NCBI GenBank assembly: GCA_039566865.1
Contig: CM076954.1
Coordinates: forward strand, 14,222,001-14,286,000
From: Aurelia coerulea
Lineage: Eukaryota; Cnidaria; Scyphozoa; Semaeostomeae; Ulmaridae
Direction of reading: 5' to 3'
DNA: 64,000 nt
Positions 58,401-64,000 of the stretch are shown one piece after another. The notes under the pieces are model-generated. The model was not told the origin of the DNA. It saw only the letters and a program-made list of their open reading frames with translations, and ran no database searches. Both the position numbers and the translations under genes were made by a program. Positions within the stretch are counted from its first letter, which is position 1, and the number at the start of each line of letters is the position of its first letter.

Positions 58401-59274
58401 TTGTTCTTCCTGAGCCAGTAGCCTACTGTTCTCTTATTGTTCAAGCATTGATTTGTAAAAGTGATTTCTTGGCAAGACTTGAAGGGGCTCCGTCGTCAAA
58501 GAACAAACAAACCCATAAAGTCGCACGTGTCACCAATTATCCATTGTTCATCCATTGTTTTCTGCAGTTTGCTTGGTGGCTTCACCCAAGCCACTAAAAA
58601 GTGACTGTTAAAAATCCACTTATATCCGAGCAATTCGTAGAAGATATGAATGTTTGGTTTGTTCCTTAGTGAAGTACAATGATCTATGTCCAAACAGCAC
58701 TTTTCATTTTCGAAAAAAATTGAAAATCCTGTGTGATATCACCTTTCAAAAAATCTGCAAAAATCATCGTTTTGTTTACATTTTGAAAAAGCATTTGTTA
58801 TCGTAAAAATGCATTGGACCTTGGTTGCCCCAATTGTGTCACTCTTTAATCGGACGCTTTCTTTCCCATATTGCAATATTATTAGTCCCAGTTTCAACGG
58901 CCTCGTTTCAGTGTAAGTGACATTTGTAAGTGAACTTGCTATACGATTTTGACGAGGAAAAATACCATATCCTTTCTTTGATGCATTGTCTAGAAAAAAT
59001 TATCTAAATGGTTTTTGTTGCCATTGTTGAGTTTATATGCTATATTCCACATCCCTTTGAAGTTGCATTATGTGTTTCTCTTTGCTTTCAGATATACAGA
59101 ACCAGTTCCTTCGCAGGCAATCGAAAAATTTACTCATGGGCCCTTGCTGGAATAATGAGTAGAGGTGATGGGTGTCAAGAGACGAAAACAAACAGATTTT
59201 CTGTTTTTACAGATGTCTATCAAGTGATGGATTGGATCAAGAAAATTACTGGACTGGCAAATAAGAATCGTTAG
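31409..59274 (+). CDS. Bf: Complement factor B/C2-like protein, protease domain probably inactive
   Basis: Join 31409-31420, 35051-35105, 36077-36199, 39740-39925, 42570-42770, 44487-44660, 46925-47257, 49528-49860, 50113-50325, 56119-56357, 57269-57451, 59092-59274: 744 residues plus stop, all GT-AG and in phase. Order: signal peptide (about 1-20), LDLa (27-61), three CCP modules (65-247), linker, VWA (about 288-470) with MIDAS D296-S298-S300, T371 and D401, then a chymotrypsin-like domain (about 477-744). Factor B binds C3b through VWA and, when cleaved, forms the C3 convertase. Here the catalytic His position is Ser529 (LTAASC), Asp576 is kept (DLALLKL), and the GDSGGPL motif reads ASIGSPL (677-683), so convertase activity is unlikely. 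Length is close to human factor B (764). Confidence 0.92.
32190..34496. mobile_element. G-run-ended element hosting the TTAA copy 2
   Basis: Left end CCCGGGGGAGGGGGTAC (32193 on) and right end GTACCCCCCCCCCGGG (to 34496) are inverted; both are flanked by GGGCTGAA-like sequence. The parts outside 32248-34225 form one element of about 330 bp. Confidence 0.6.
32248..34225. mobile_element. TTAA-flanked transposon, copy 2 (1978 bp), in Bf intron 1
   Basis: Same ends as copy 1, flanked by TTAA (32244-32247, 34226-34229). Identity to copy 1 is very high over the shared part, implying a recent burst. It sits inside another G-run-ended repeat (about 32190-34495). Confidence 0.9.
34474..34794 (-). pseudogene. 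Possible LINE reverse-transcriptase C-terminal remnant
   Basis: 106 codons including [23 protein letters not shown], which resembles the conserved C-terminal region of LINE and related reverse transcriptases. It has no catalytic motif. Confidence 0.4.
34692..34945. repeat. Direct duplication of about 75 bases
   Basis: GAAGGAGATTATTTGACCAT to ATGGCTCTCCGCA occurs at 34695-34762 and again at 34828-34895, each followed by AAAGCGCAAAGCCGCTT. Confidence 0.8.
35051..35105 (+). CDS. Bf: Factor B-like exon 2: signal peptide core
   Basis: Acceptor cactttccag, donor gtatgg at 35106. Encodes [18 protein letters not shown] and the first base of a Gly codon. Confidence 0.8.
35448..36053. mobile_element. 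TTAA-flanked element in Bf intron 2
   Basis: Ends AGGGGCTCCGTCGTCAAA and the complement, bounded by TTAA (35444-35447, 36054-36057). It ends 23 bases before exon 3, so it lies almost against the splice acceptor. A partial relative lies at 58481-58790. Confidence 0.85.
36077..36199 (+). CDS. Bf: Factor B-like exon 3: LDL-receptor class A module
   Basis: Acceptor ttccatag, donor gtatgt. Six Cys (27, 34, 39, 46, 52, 61) with the Ca-binding tail [10 protein letters not shown], the canonical LDLa pattern. Mammalian factor B lacks this module. Confidence 0.92.
   Translation, partial: EERNVALEISHAKMGIAFYHHGNVMDNRIVMTSQMKRIAE
36261..36749. mobile_element. Reverse copy of the 9-bp-duplication element
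   Basis: Homologous to 2095-2646 in reverse. GGTAGCCCC flanks at 36252-36260 and 36750-36758; a third GGTAGCCCC-like copy lies inside near 36418-36427. A (TTG)n/(TGT)n microsatellite is at 36290-36320. Confidence 0.75.
36782..37008. mobile_element. Inverted-repeat MITE
   Basis: AGACTGCGTTCACACGATGCC and its diverged complement (GTGAACGCAGTCT) bound it. Related sequence begins at 50338 and another lies near 45810-46010. Confidence 0.65.
37128..38469. mobile_element. TA-flanked element with GGGGTAAAGTGAACTAC repeats
   Basis: The ends GGGTAAGACGGGGTAAAG and the complement (to 38469) are flanked by TA. GGGGTAAAGTGAACTAC-type units recur inside at 37154, 37545, 37918 and, inverted, at 38262-38275. 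Non-coding. Confidence 0.8.
38885..39040 (-). mobile_element. tRNA-derived SINE
   Basis: On the - strand it starts GGTGTTGTGGCGCAGTGGTG. The A box TGGCGCAGTGG lies at 39023-39033 and a B box, GGGTCGATACCC, at 38969-38980: the internal Pol III promoter of a tRNA head. The 3' end runs into a CTTCACTTCAACTTC simple repeat (38845-38888). Confidence 0.7.
39109..39710. mobile_element. Mariner-like MITE
   Basis: Flanked by TA. The ends CTGGTTGTCCCAAAGAAAGT and ACATTTTTTGAACACCTGG are inverted, with further pairing (CAGATTTGGTTGACTC and GAGTCAACCAAATCTG). It ends 29 bases before Bf exon 4. Confidence 0.8.
39740..39925 (+). CDS. Bf: Factor B-like exon 4: CCP/sushi 1
   Basis: Acceptor ttttcatag, donor gtaagt. 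One sushi module: Cys65 to the final AKCVG, with FKC, RRC and the GGWSG Trp. Confidence 0.9.
40729..41228. repeat. Three tandem 167-bp units
   Basis: GGCATTGAGTCATGATAAAT begins units at 40729, 40897 and 41064. All contain TAGACCTGCT, GTAACAAACTAAAAGGACC and GAACGTTAGCCAATCA. Confidence 0.85.
41272..41800. mobile_element. Foldback MITE
   Basis: Begins CAGCATAGGTTCCAAAT and ends AAAGATTTGGAACATATG; same family as 45190-45713. Confidence 0.75.
41957..42415. mobile_element. G-run-ended MITE, full copy
   Basis: Inverted ends CCCGGGGGGGGGGCACTTCACTAT and complement. Flanks TCTTAATC and TCTTAAAC suggest an 8-bp duplication with one change. The truncated relative is at 5751-6135. Confidence 0.7.
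42570..42770 (+). CDS. Bf: Factor B-like exon 5: CCP/sushi 2
   Basis: Acceptor cttttacag, donor gtaggt. Motifs [40 protein letters not shown]. Confidence 0.92.
43000..43800 (-). pseudogene. LINE 3' end: C-terminal reverse-transcriptase region and tail
   Basis: A 154-codon frame (43794 to 43330) contains [20 protein letters not shown] and [17 protein letters not shown], the zinc-knuckle-like C-terminal region of LINE proteins (here CP..., one Cys differing). The 3' tail (43000-43330) matches tails at 49140-49260 and 21680-21810. Confidence 0.7.
43868..44252. mobile_element. Palindromic MITE in Bf intron 5
   Basis: GGGCAATGGTGCACCGTTGATGTGGCC pairs with its complement near 44215-44250. GTTGAAG flanks at 43861-43867 and 44253-44259. 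Inner arms (AAGCTTTTCTCGC and ACGAGAGAA) also pair. Confidence 0.8.
44487..44660 (+). CDS. Bf: Factor B-like exon 6: CCP/sushi 3
   Basis: Acceptor tttgcttag, donor gtaagt. Motifs [40 protein letters not shown]. Confidence 0.93.
45055..45112. repeat. Interstitial telomeric repeat (CCCTAA)n
   Basis: About nine uninterrupted CCCTAA units in Bf intron 6. Confidence 0.95.
45190..45713. mobile_element. Foldback MITE
   Basis: AGCATAGGTTCCAAATCTTT and its complement (45694-45713) bound long inverted arms. Confidence 0.8.
46050..46720. repeat. Degenerate ACAAACTTTATTT repeat array
   Basis: About 25 diverged units of roughly 20-25 bases with the core GACAAACTTTATTT, directly upstream of Bf exon 7. 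Confidence 0.85.
46497..46552. mobile_element. 56-bp perfect hairpin element
   Basis: TACCCTGGGTACCAGCCTCT and its complement pair perfectly (25-base arms, 6-base loop). ACACTTTTA flanks at 46488-46496 and 46553-46561. Confidence 0.75.
46925..47257 (+). CDS. Bf: Factor B-like exon 7: linker and first half of VWA
   Basis: Acceptor tatttttcag, donor gtgagt. A basic linker ([10 protein letters not shown], residues 274-283) occupies the place of the factor D cleavage site. Then comes [14 protein letters not shown] with the MIDAS DxSxS. Confidence 0.92.
47330..47475 (+). pseudogene. Possible retrotransposon C-terminal scrap
   Basis: On the + strand the frame reads [29 protein letters not shown], resembling the last residues of LINE ORF2 proteins. 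Very short; tentative. Confidence 0.25.
47476..48918. other. Bf intron 7, nothing recognised
   Basis: No coding exon or repeat boundary is convincing. Two diverged, partly inverted segments with GAGCATG/CATGCTC and ATGGCCGGTG-like phrases (48090-48420 and 48630-48850) suggest an old foldback. Confidence 0.35.
48921..49131. mobile_element. Mariner-like MITE, 211 bp
   Basis: CCGGGTGTCCCAAAATGAAG and complement, flanked by TA; the arms pair over most of the length (TGTCCATAACC and GGTTATGGACA). Confidence 0.9.
49140..49260 (+). mobile_element. LINE 3' tail fragment
   Basis: CTCGGGGTATCGTTCTTGTAG and TTTGTAGGTAGTGTAAG match the tail of the - strand LINE at 43000-43160. Confidence 0.65.
49528..49860 (+). 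CDS. Bf: Factor B-like exon 8: second half of VWA
   Basis: Acceptor ctgttgcag, donor gtaagt. MIDAS Thr in GGGTGV and Asp in [13 protein letters not shown], the latter very close to the factor B/C2 signature. Confidence 0.94.
50113..50325 (+). CDS. Bf: Factor B-like exon 9: protease N-lobe, His replaced
   Basis: Acceptor ttttcctag, donor gtatta. GAWPWTVNI, then [17 protein letters not shown]: both Cys of the His loop are kept but the codon at the His position is AGT (Ser), two base changes from any His codon. Confidence 0.9.
50446..53175. mobile_element. Large mariner-ended foldback in Bf intron 9
   Basis: Left CCGAGTGATCCAAAAAAGTG and right CACTTTTTTCTGGGTCACCCGG are inverted. Inner arms pair repeatedly (CAGCCTGGGAATAGG with CCTTTTCCCAGGCTG; TTCGGCCTATCGAAAAG with its complement near 53010). 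It is interrupted by the element at 50699-51726. Confidence 0.65.
50699..51726. mobile_element. TA-flanked element with CGCCCATTATGGCC repeats
   Basis: The ends GAGTAGCGTCGCCCATTATGG and the complement of GAGTGATGTCGCCCATTATG are flanked by TA. Internal copies of the motif lie at 50719, 51117 and, inverted, 51508. Confidence 0.8.
53370..53990. mobile_element. Foldback element
   Basis: Left arm 53370-53600 and right arm 53720-53930 are inverted copies (GAGAGAATTT/AAATTCTCTC, GCCCGAGG/CCTCGGGC). The similar open frames on opposite strands are simply the two arms read outward. Confidence 0.75.
54045..54542. mobile_element. Foldback MITE
   Basis: CATAGGGCTCAAATCTTTA and its complement bound long arms (GGTCGGTGTAAATTCTA with ATAGAATTTTACACCGACC). 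Confidence 0.85.
55170..56007. mobile_element. DNA element with CGCGGAACT minisatellite
   Basis: CCACGGGCGGTAGGAAAGG and its diverged complement end the element; GTGAC flanks both sides (55165-55169, 56008-56012). It contains an array of CGCGGAACT/CGCGGAAAC units (55217-55272). A nested foldback (about 55610-55950) carries GGCGCCATTTTAATCCG arms. Confidence 0.7.
56119..56357 (+). CDS. Bf: Factor B-like exon 10: catalytic Asp region
   Basis: Acceptor tttcacag, donor gtaagt. [16 protein letters not shown] contains the conserved Asp; FVVGWGAGD matches the GWG motif. Confidence 0.92.
56667..57079. mobile_element. Element with ATTAATCGATTA repeats
   Basis: Perfect 14-bp ends GGCCTGTCCATCGA and TCGATGGACAGGCC. 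Some ten TAATCGATT-type palindromes lie within, like clustered transposase sites. No clear target duplication. Confidence 0.7.
57269..57451 (+). CDS. Bf: Factor B-like exon 11: degenerate active-site Ser region
   Basis: Acceptor tattgcag, donor gtaagg. The end reads [11 protein letters not shown] where active family members have a GDSGGPL-type motif. Confidence 0.9.
57599..58223. mobile_element. Palindromic mariner-like MITE
   Basis: TA-flanked. GGTGAACCAGAAAAAAGTTC pairs with GAACTTTTTTTCTGGCTCAT-type sequence; the arms extend over 250 bases, giving mirrored frames on both strands. Confidence 0.8.
58481..58790. mobile_element. Partial copy of the 35448 element
   Basis: GGGGCTCCGTCGTCAAA, CACGTGTCACCAATTATCCA and GAAGATATGAATGTTTGGTT are shared with 35448-36053; the right end is lost. 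Confidence 0.8.
59092..59274 (+). CDS. Bf: Factor B-like exon 12: C-terminus
   Basis: Acceptor tgctttcag, stop TAG at 59272-59274. [15 protein letters not shown] then [20 protein letters not shown], the usual C-terminal strand and helix of these proteases. Confidence 0.92.
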   Translation: MYRTSSFAGNRKIYSWALAGIMSRGDGCQETKTNRFSVFTDVYQVMDWIKKITGLANKNR

Positions 59275-59723
59275 TTCAAAGTACATTAGACCTCTGTTCA
59301 GTAATTTTAATTGGCAATTATTATCAATTAACGCCCCAGACCAAATAAGCATAGCTTTTTCTGTGGCAAGCTTGGGCATCGAATTTTTGCTGAATGTTCA
59401 AGGGGCTGTACAAGATTTTTGTAAACAATCAGTAAATTACGGGACAACCCGCGCACGCAACTAAAGCCTTGGGTTTTCATGCCGGCCAGTTTCATCGCAG
59501 CTTCTACGTAAGTTTCATTGCAGTGTTTTCATGTCCATGTCTTTGTAGACAGAACGAATCCTCCATCAAAGCTTCGATCACCAATATTGTCGCAGATACT
59601 TTGGATTATTATTCTCTGTGCAAAATCGCCATTAGCTATGTTATGTTTAGCCTAACACATTCGATGATTTGACACGCAGGTCCATGCAGAGAGGACAAGC
59701 TGTAAGATTGAATGTGTTAAATG

Positions 59724-60148
59724 CCCAGGGGGGGTACTCATTGACTTTTAGTACGGGGGGGTCCGTGCCAATATTTGGGGTCCGAAAGTTTACATCAAAT
59801 CAATATTTGGGGTCTGTGAATTACAACATGGACAACAATTGAATATTTGGGGTCAACAAATCCGAGGAAAGAAAGAATCCTGCAATTTGGCCCTGAAGTT
59901 GCAAATCACGAAATAAATGCTTTGGTATTATTCAAGAACTGAGAAAAATCAAGAGGTTAAAATTGAAATCATTCAAAAACATGTAAGGGGCCCCAGAAAT
60001 AGATAACAATATTTGGGGTCTCCAAAACATTAGACTCAATATTTGGGGTCCCCAAATCATTAGGCTTAATATTTAGGGGCCAGCAAAGAAAAAGTGGCAC
60101 GGACCCCCCCCCCCCCCGTATTGAAAGTTAGGGAGTACCCCCCCTGGG
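59724..60148. mobile_element. hAT-like element with ATATTTGGGGTC repeats
   Basis: Perfect ends CCCAGGGGGGGTACTC and complement, with 8-bp duplication GTTAAATG (59716-59723 and 60149-60156). Several AATATTTGGGGTC units lie inside both ends. Confidence 0.92.
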
Positions 60149-60812
60149 GTTAAATGTTGGTGAATTGCTCCAAGTGAGCTTTATGTAATTTTTCATAATC
60201 CCAGAAAGAGCATTTTTGATATCAACATTATTTTGGCATCGACAGCTAGATAATCTAAAGAGAGACATAGAATAAAAGAGACGTACAGAAATTGAATTTT
60301 AAGAGTTTCTTAACTGTTCTTGAGCGTAGTACTAGAGTGTCTTAAATTTTTGGTCATCGTAGTGCTAGTTTCTAATAAACCAGTTTCTTATAAAAAAACG
60401 TGTATTTGTCCTGTTCTGGTCAAAGTACGTGTGAAAATATTCACTTTTGCCTACTTTGAGTTCAATAGCAGCACGGTTTCGGAACTGCAGAATTAGTAAC
60501 TTTAATTTAATTATTTTTCTTTCTTTCTTATCATCTTTTGGATACGTGTTGAGATCCAAGGCGTGTTTTTTCTCTTGGAAAATTAAGCTCTATATAAATT
60601 TATTACAAGCGTAAATTACGAAAATTTCCTGGCTTTGTTAATCCAGGTAGCACAGTTTCTTACGTGGAACATTTTAGATACATTTTTAACTGAATAATGT
60701 TACACATCACAGCTCCGTGGTTTTCTTCCAATCAACCTGCAACAACGTTCAAAGAACGGCAACGCCGAAAAAAGTCGTGCAGCTTCTGAGTGTTTGCTTG
60801 AAACAACTCATT

Positions 60813-61684
60813 CAGTGGCGTACGCAGCACTCCAGGAGCGAGGGGTCTGGGGCGTAGCGCGTAGCCCGAGAAATTTTTGTGTGACCACGCCCTTCAGACG
60901 CTCGGAAAATGAGGGAAACGCCCTTTTTCATTATATTTGCATAGTAAACATGGCTGGATAAACACAAAATAGACTGGATGTTTTGATTAATCTGTGTTGA
61001 GAATTTTTACCCAACATAGCAAAAGCTAGGAAAGTAGACGAAGAATTGTTATTTGGAACAAACAGTCCAGCACATCAAGTACGAATTGCAAAATTGCTTT
61101 TCTTAGCTTTACTGCAGAATGATTTTGCGCTGGTTGTTCGATTTTGATATTCCAGGAAATGCCTCTTTTCGCCACTTTATCATGGCACCTTATGCAAGAT
61201 TTTGCAAAAGAAAATGTTGTGGCAATTTGAATTATTTGAAGTAAGTCAGAGTACAGCTCTTTGAATCATTTTGATAACGTTGTTTCAAGGAGCAGTAGCA
61301 AACAAACAGGGATCCCTATAGCAAATAGCACGTACAGGGTAAGACAAATAGGGATCTTGAAATGAATGAATCTGGGGGCAAAGCCACCGGGAAAATTTTG
61401 AGAACATATGTACATTCTACTTTGGCTTAGAATGCCTCTCCCAACATCGTTCAAGCATTTCCAAGAAGCCAAAAACATTGCTCTACCAAACCTTTGCAAA
61501 ACCATGGTCTCCTTGCTTTGCAAGAATCTCACCGACCACCGCTTGATAGATCTGCCTGACCCCCCCGCCCCTGAGGTACGAATTTTATTTCATTTTTGTA
61601 CGAATCTCGACAGCCATCTTTTTGAAAAGTGGGGGGGGGGGGTCCGGACCCCCCCCCCCATTCCTCCCCTTGGGTACGCCACTG
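60813..61684. mobile_element. hAT-like element
   Basis: CAGTGGCGTAC at the left and its near-complement GGGTACGCCACTG at the right; the flanks AACTCATT and GCCTCATT share six of eight bases. Non-coding. Confidence 0.7.
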
Positions 61685-62007
61685 GCCTCATTCTTGACAT
61701 TTCTTCTCTTGTCTTTTGGGAAACATAACAACTACATCAAAAGAAGAGTGTAACAACACTATAAATCGATTTTTAATTACATAATCCCCAAAATTACTGA
61801 AACAAAATCAAGGTGACAATCGATACACAATCAATAATCTTATTAAAAGTTAAGTAACTGTTGCTATGCGACGGTTGTTGTTGTTCTCAGATTTCCTTCT
61901 CCTAACAGCGAAGTTGGTTTGGTTGGTCGACCACAGTTACTTGCCTTGAATATTTACCAAATTCCTTGCGAAGAACTGCAACCACAATTCAAGATTAGAA
62001 GATCAAC

Positions 62008-62029
62008 ATGAAATTGCTGTTTTTTGGAT
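62008..62029 (+). CDS. Possible first coding exon of a downstream secreted protein gene
   Basis: ATGAAATTGCTGTTTTTTGG then AT and a consensus donor gtaagt. It encodes MKLLFFG plus the first base of the next codon, a typical signal-peptide start in phase 1. It resembles the microexon start of the factor B-like gene. No later exon was identified before the window ends. Confidence 0.35.
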
Positions 62030-62352
62030 GTAAGTTCGTTGCGTTATGATATCTTTAATCAATTTTTGCTTGTTACAAAAGCGTGCGTTGTTCGTTGCAT
62101 GCATGTGGAAAAGTTTTATCAGTTAGGCCCTTGCCTCCGGCTGGCATGTCTGTTGGGAAATGGATTTCATTTTTATAAAAATTGAAGCTATTATAGCTTT
62201 TGTACGAAATATCTACGGTAGCAAAATACGTAAACATGATTTCACAGACGAACTTTTAATGCTTTACACTCAAGTCGAGGGTAGGGTGCCGATTAATTTA
62301 ATAACAAATTACACTTTTTAGGGTGTTGTGTTATGAAGTAACTAAGAAGGTC

Positions 62353-62843
62353 CATGGACCGCGCAGCCATTAAGCCCCCTCCCCCACTTTTTTCAAAGAT
62401 AGGTCTAGAACCTTTAACAAATATGGAATTTTCAATATTAATAATATTGAAAATTCCATTATCATACACGCAACTGCTGCGTTTGCTGAGTGAGCAAACA
62501 CGATATCCCTCTTGGATATTGCTAACGATTTCGATAAAAATTAGAATGGGCATCGCAACTGTGGCACGTTTGCTCTGACAGATCTTCAGTAGTGGTGTTT
62601 TTTATGAGAAAAGGGATTTGCTGTTAATTTTGTTGGTTGTAGCGATATGTCTCTTTTCATAGTAATTGAAATATTTTTTAACCAAACTCACTGTATATAA
62701 ATAAGGACGTAAAAATAGTCCAGTCCTTTATTGAAAAGGGCGTTTTCCGACGTTCTAAAGGGCGTGGTGTCAACGGACCCCCGTTCTAGCTCACTTCGCT
62801 TGCCGCTCAGCCCCCCCACTTTGAAACCGCTGCGTGGTCCCTG
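62353..62843. mobile_element. hAT-like element, 491 bp
   Basis: Imperfect ends (CATGGACCGCGCAG and complement of CTGCGTGGTCCCTG) are flanked by the exact 8-bp duplication AGAAGGTC (62345-62352, 62844-62851). Confidence 0.85.
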
Positions 62844-63634
62844 AGAAGGTCAGGACCTCTCATCTGGTTGGTATGGTTGGTATTATGTATGGAAGGCAAA
62901 GGTAGTTTCTTAAATTTTAAGACACTTACTACTAAGACTAGCAAAAGTGCCCTAAAATTAAAAAATTACTGGAAACTACCTACCATACCCGAGACGTATG
63001 AACCGGGGGGCACTCACTGGCACTTGGGGTGCACTTCCCCCCCACAAGATTCCTTTTCATTTTCAGGAAGTGCCCCTTAAGCTTAATGAAAAAAGTGCCC
63101 TCGAAGTGTCGTGCCCCCCAGGGGCGGCTGGCCCTGCTATTAGTGCTATTAGTCTAATGGTAATTCTTTTTCAGAGATTGCCCAAGAACTACCGTTAGAA
63201 AATACTTTGTCCATGGTTCTTTCAGCTGTGTGTTAGGACCTTTACAATTTGTTGAAAACAGACGACCCCAGCATATACAATTGCATAAAAACATCATTGT
63301 ATTGGTCGCTTTTGAAATCTAATGCCGGTTAACAAACGTTTAACAAAATAACAATACCAATGACGTACCACCATTGCCACATAGTTCTCCAATTGCTTTC
63401 TTTGAATGACATGGCCACGCTATTAGTTTTCTGATTCTAATAGCAGCAAGTCTCTATCAAAGATGCCGCAATTACGTAAACCTTTGTTTTCATCTGTTAG
63501 TCAAATGCTTCATCAATGACTCAAGGCAGCCACGCTATTTGTTTCCCAAATGAACAGACAACTTCAGTCATAAGCCTTCTCAATCTCAAAGTACGCATGA
63601 AAACAGGAAATAATTTTGAACATAGGTTTTCGAA

Positions 63635-63865
63635 ATGAACTGTATTGTTGATAGCTCTTCTCTTTGGAGTGTTGCTAAGCTTTTTTCCCAAGATAGACTC
63701 GGGCATGAACAGCACTTACAACTGAAACAGGCAGGCAGACGTTGTCCAAAGTTTACAATTAAGGCTCGAAATAAGGACAGATCTTCAAAATCGTTACTAT
63801 ACTACAGTAAAATAGATCAGGTAAACAGTGATTTTGATTGTCTTGAGAAGTCGTATTTACTTTAG
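63635..63865 (+). CDS. Unrecognised 76-residue ORF at the window end
   Basis: Basic, Ser/Lys-rich frame from ATG to TAG. A possible donor (caggtaaac) follows the codons for SKIDQ at about 63821. It may be an exon of the gene that could start at 62008, or chance. No family recognised. Confidence 0.2.
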   Translation: MNCIVDSSSLWSVAKLFSQDRLGHEQHLQLKQAGRRCPKFTIKARNKDRSSKSLLYYSKIDQVNSDFDCLEKSYLL

Positions 63866-63955
63866 GTAAAATCTGGAACGCTATTGAGGAGTTGGTAATG
63901 GCAGACCGAGACAAAACGTAGCTTTGGCTGTTCATGCGCTCACACCAGGTTACTT

Positions 63956-63981
63956 GCTATTAGAATCATGATTCTAATAGC
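63956..63981. repeat. 26-bp perfect palindrome
   Basis: GCTATTAGAATCAT followed by its exact complement. Related CTATTAG...CTAATAG pairs occur at about 63421-63446 and 63137-63162, so this is probably a small MITE end. Confidence 0.6.
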
Positions 63982-64000
63982 ACGGCTCTGGTATGAAAGG

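Noticed and set aside
1..64000. Ribosomal or conventional tRNA genes
   Set aside because: No rRNA-like conserved blocks or full cloverleaf seen on reading; the only tRNA-like sequence is the SINE head.

Overview
This window looks like metazoan nuclear DNA from a gene-poor, AT-rich, repeat-dense genome, most likely a cnidarian (probably an anthozoan). The reasons are intron-rich genes with GT-AG splice sites, vertebrate-type TTAGGG/CCCTAA interstitial telomeric repeats, many non-autonomous DNA transposons, degenerate CR1-like LINEs and a tRNA-derived SINE. The assignment to Cnidaria is inference; no taxon-specific marker was seen.

Two complete spliced genes on the + strand can be assembled codon by codon. 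(1) NDUFAF3, a mitochondrial complex I assembly factor: five coding exons between 17679 and 23183, 256 residues. An E-box and a YY1-like element lie about 250 bases upstream of its ATG. (2) A complement factor B/C2-like gene: twelve coding exons between 31409 and 59274, 744 residues, with the order signal peptide, LDL-receptor class A, three CCP/sushi modules, von Willebrand A, serine-protease-like domain. The first coding exon holds only four codons. The VWA domain keeps its metal-binding (MIDAS) residues. The protease-like domain has lost the catalytic His (Ser instead), and the active-site Ser motif is also broken, so the gene probably encodes a complement pseudoprotease.

An intronless 525-codon ORF (12064-13641) joins an N-terminal part that resembles a restriction-endonuclease-like fold to a LINE-type endonuclease/exonuclease/phosphatase domain that keeps its catalytic residues, with no reverse transcriptase after it. 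A 207-codon ORF (27665-28288, - strand) has a shorter partner in an inverted duplication (about 25250-26150). Possible ends of further genes lie at 1128-1284 (terminal exon) and 62008-62029 (first exon).

Most of the rest is mobile DNA. At least six elements are flanked by TTAA (3281-5668, 11809-12005, 14926-16637, 28651-30848, 32248-34225, 35448-36053). For two of them the window also holds the unoccupied target in a related repeat, which proves TTAA duplication on insertion. hAT-like elements with 8-bp target duplications, TA-flanked mariner-like elements, foldback MITEs, two elements with 9-bp duplications, a 167-bp tandem repeat and LINE 3' tails fill introns and intergenic DNA. Layout: 1-12000 nested transposons with a dead CR1 copy; 12000-13700 the nuclease ORF; 13800-17400 MITEs; 17400-23200 NDUFAF3; 23300-31200 inverted duplication and TTAA element; 31300-59300 factor B-like gene with transposon-packed introns; 59700-64000 hAT-like elements and a possible next gene.
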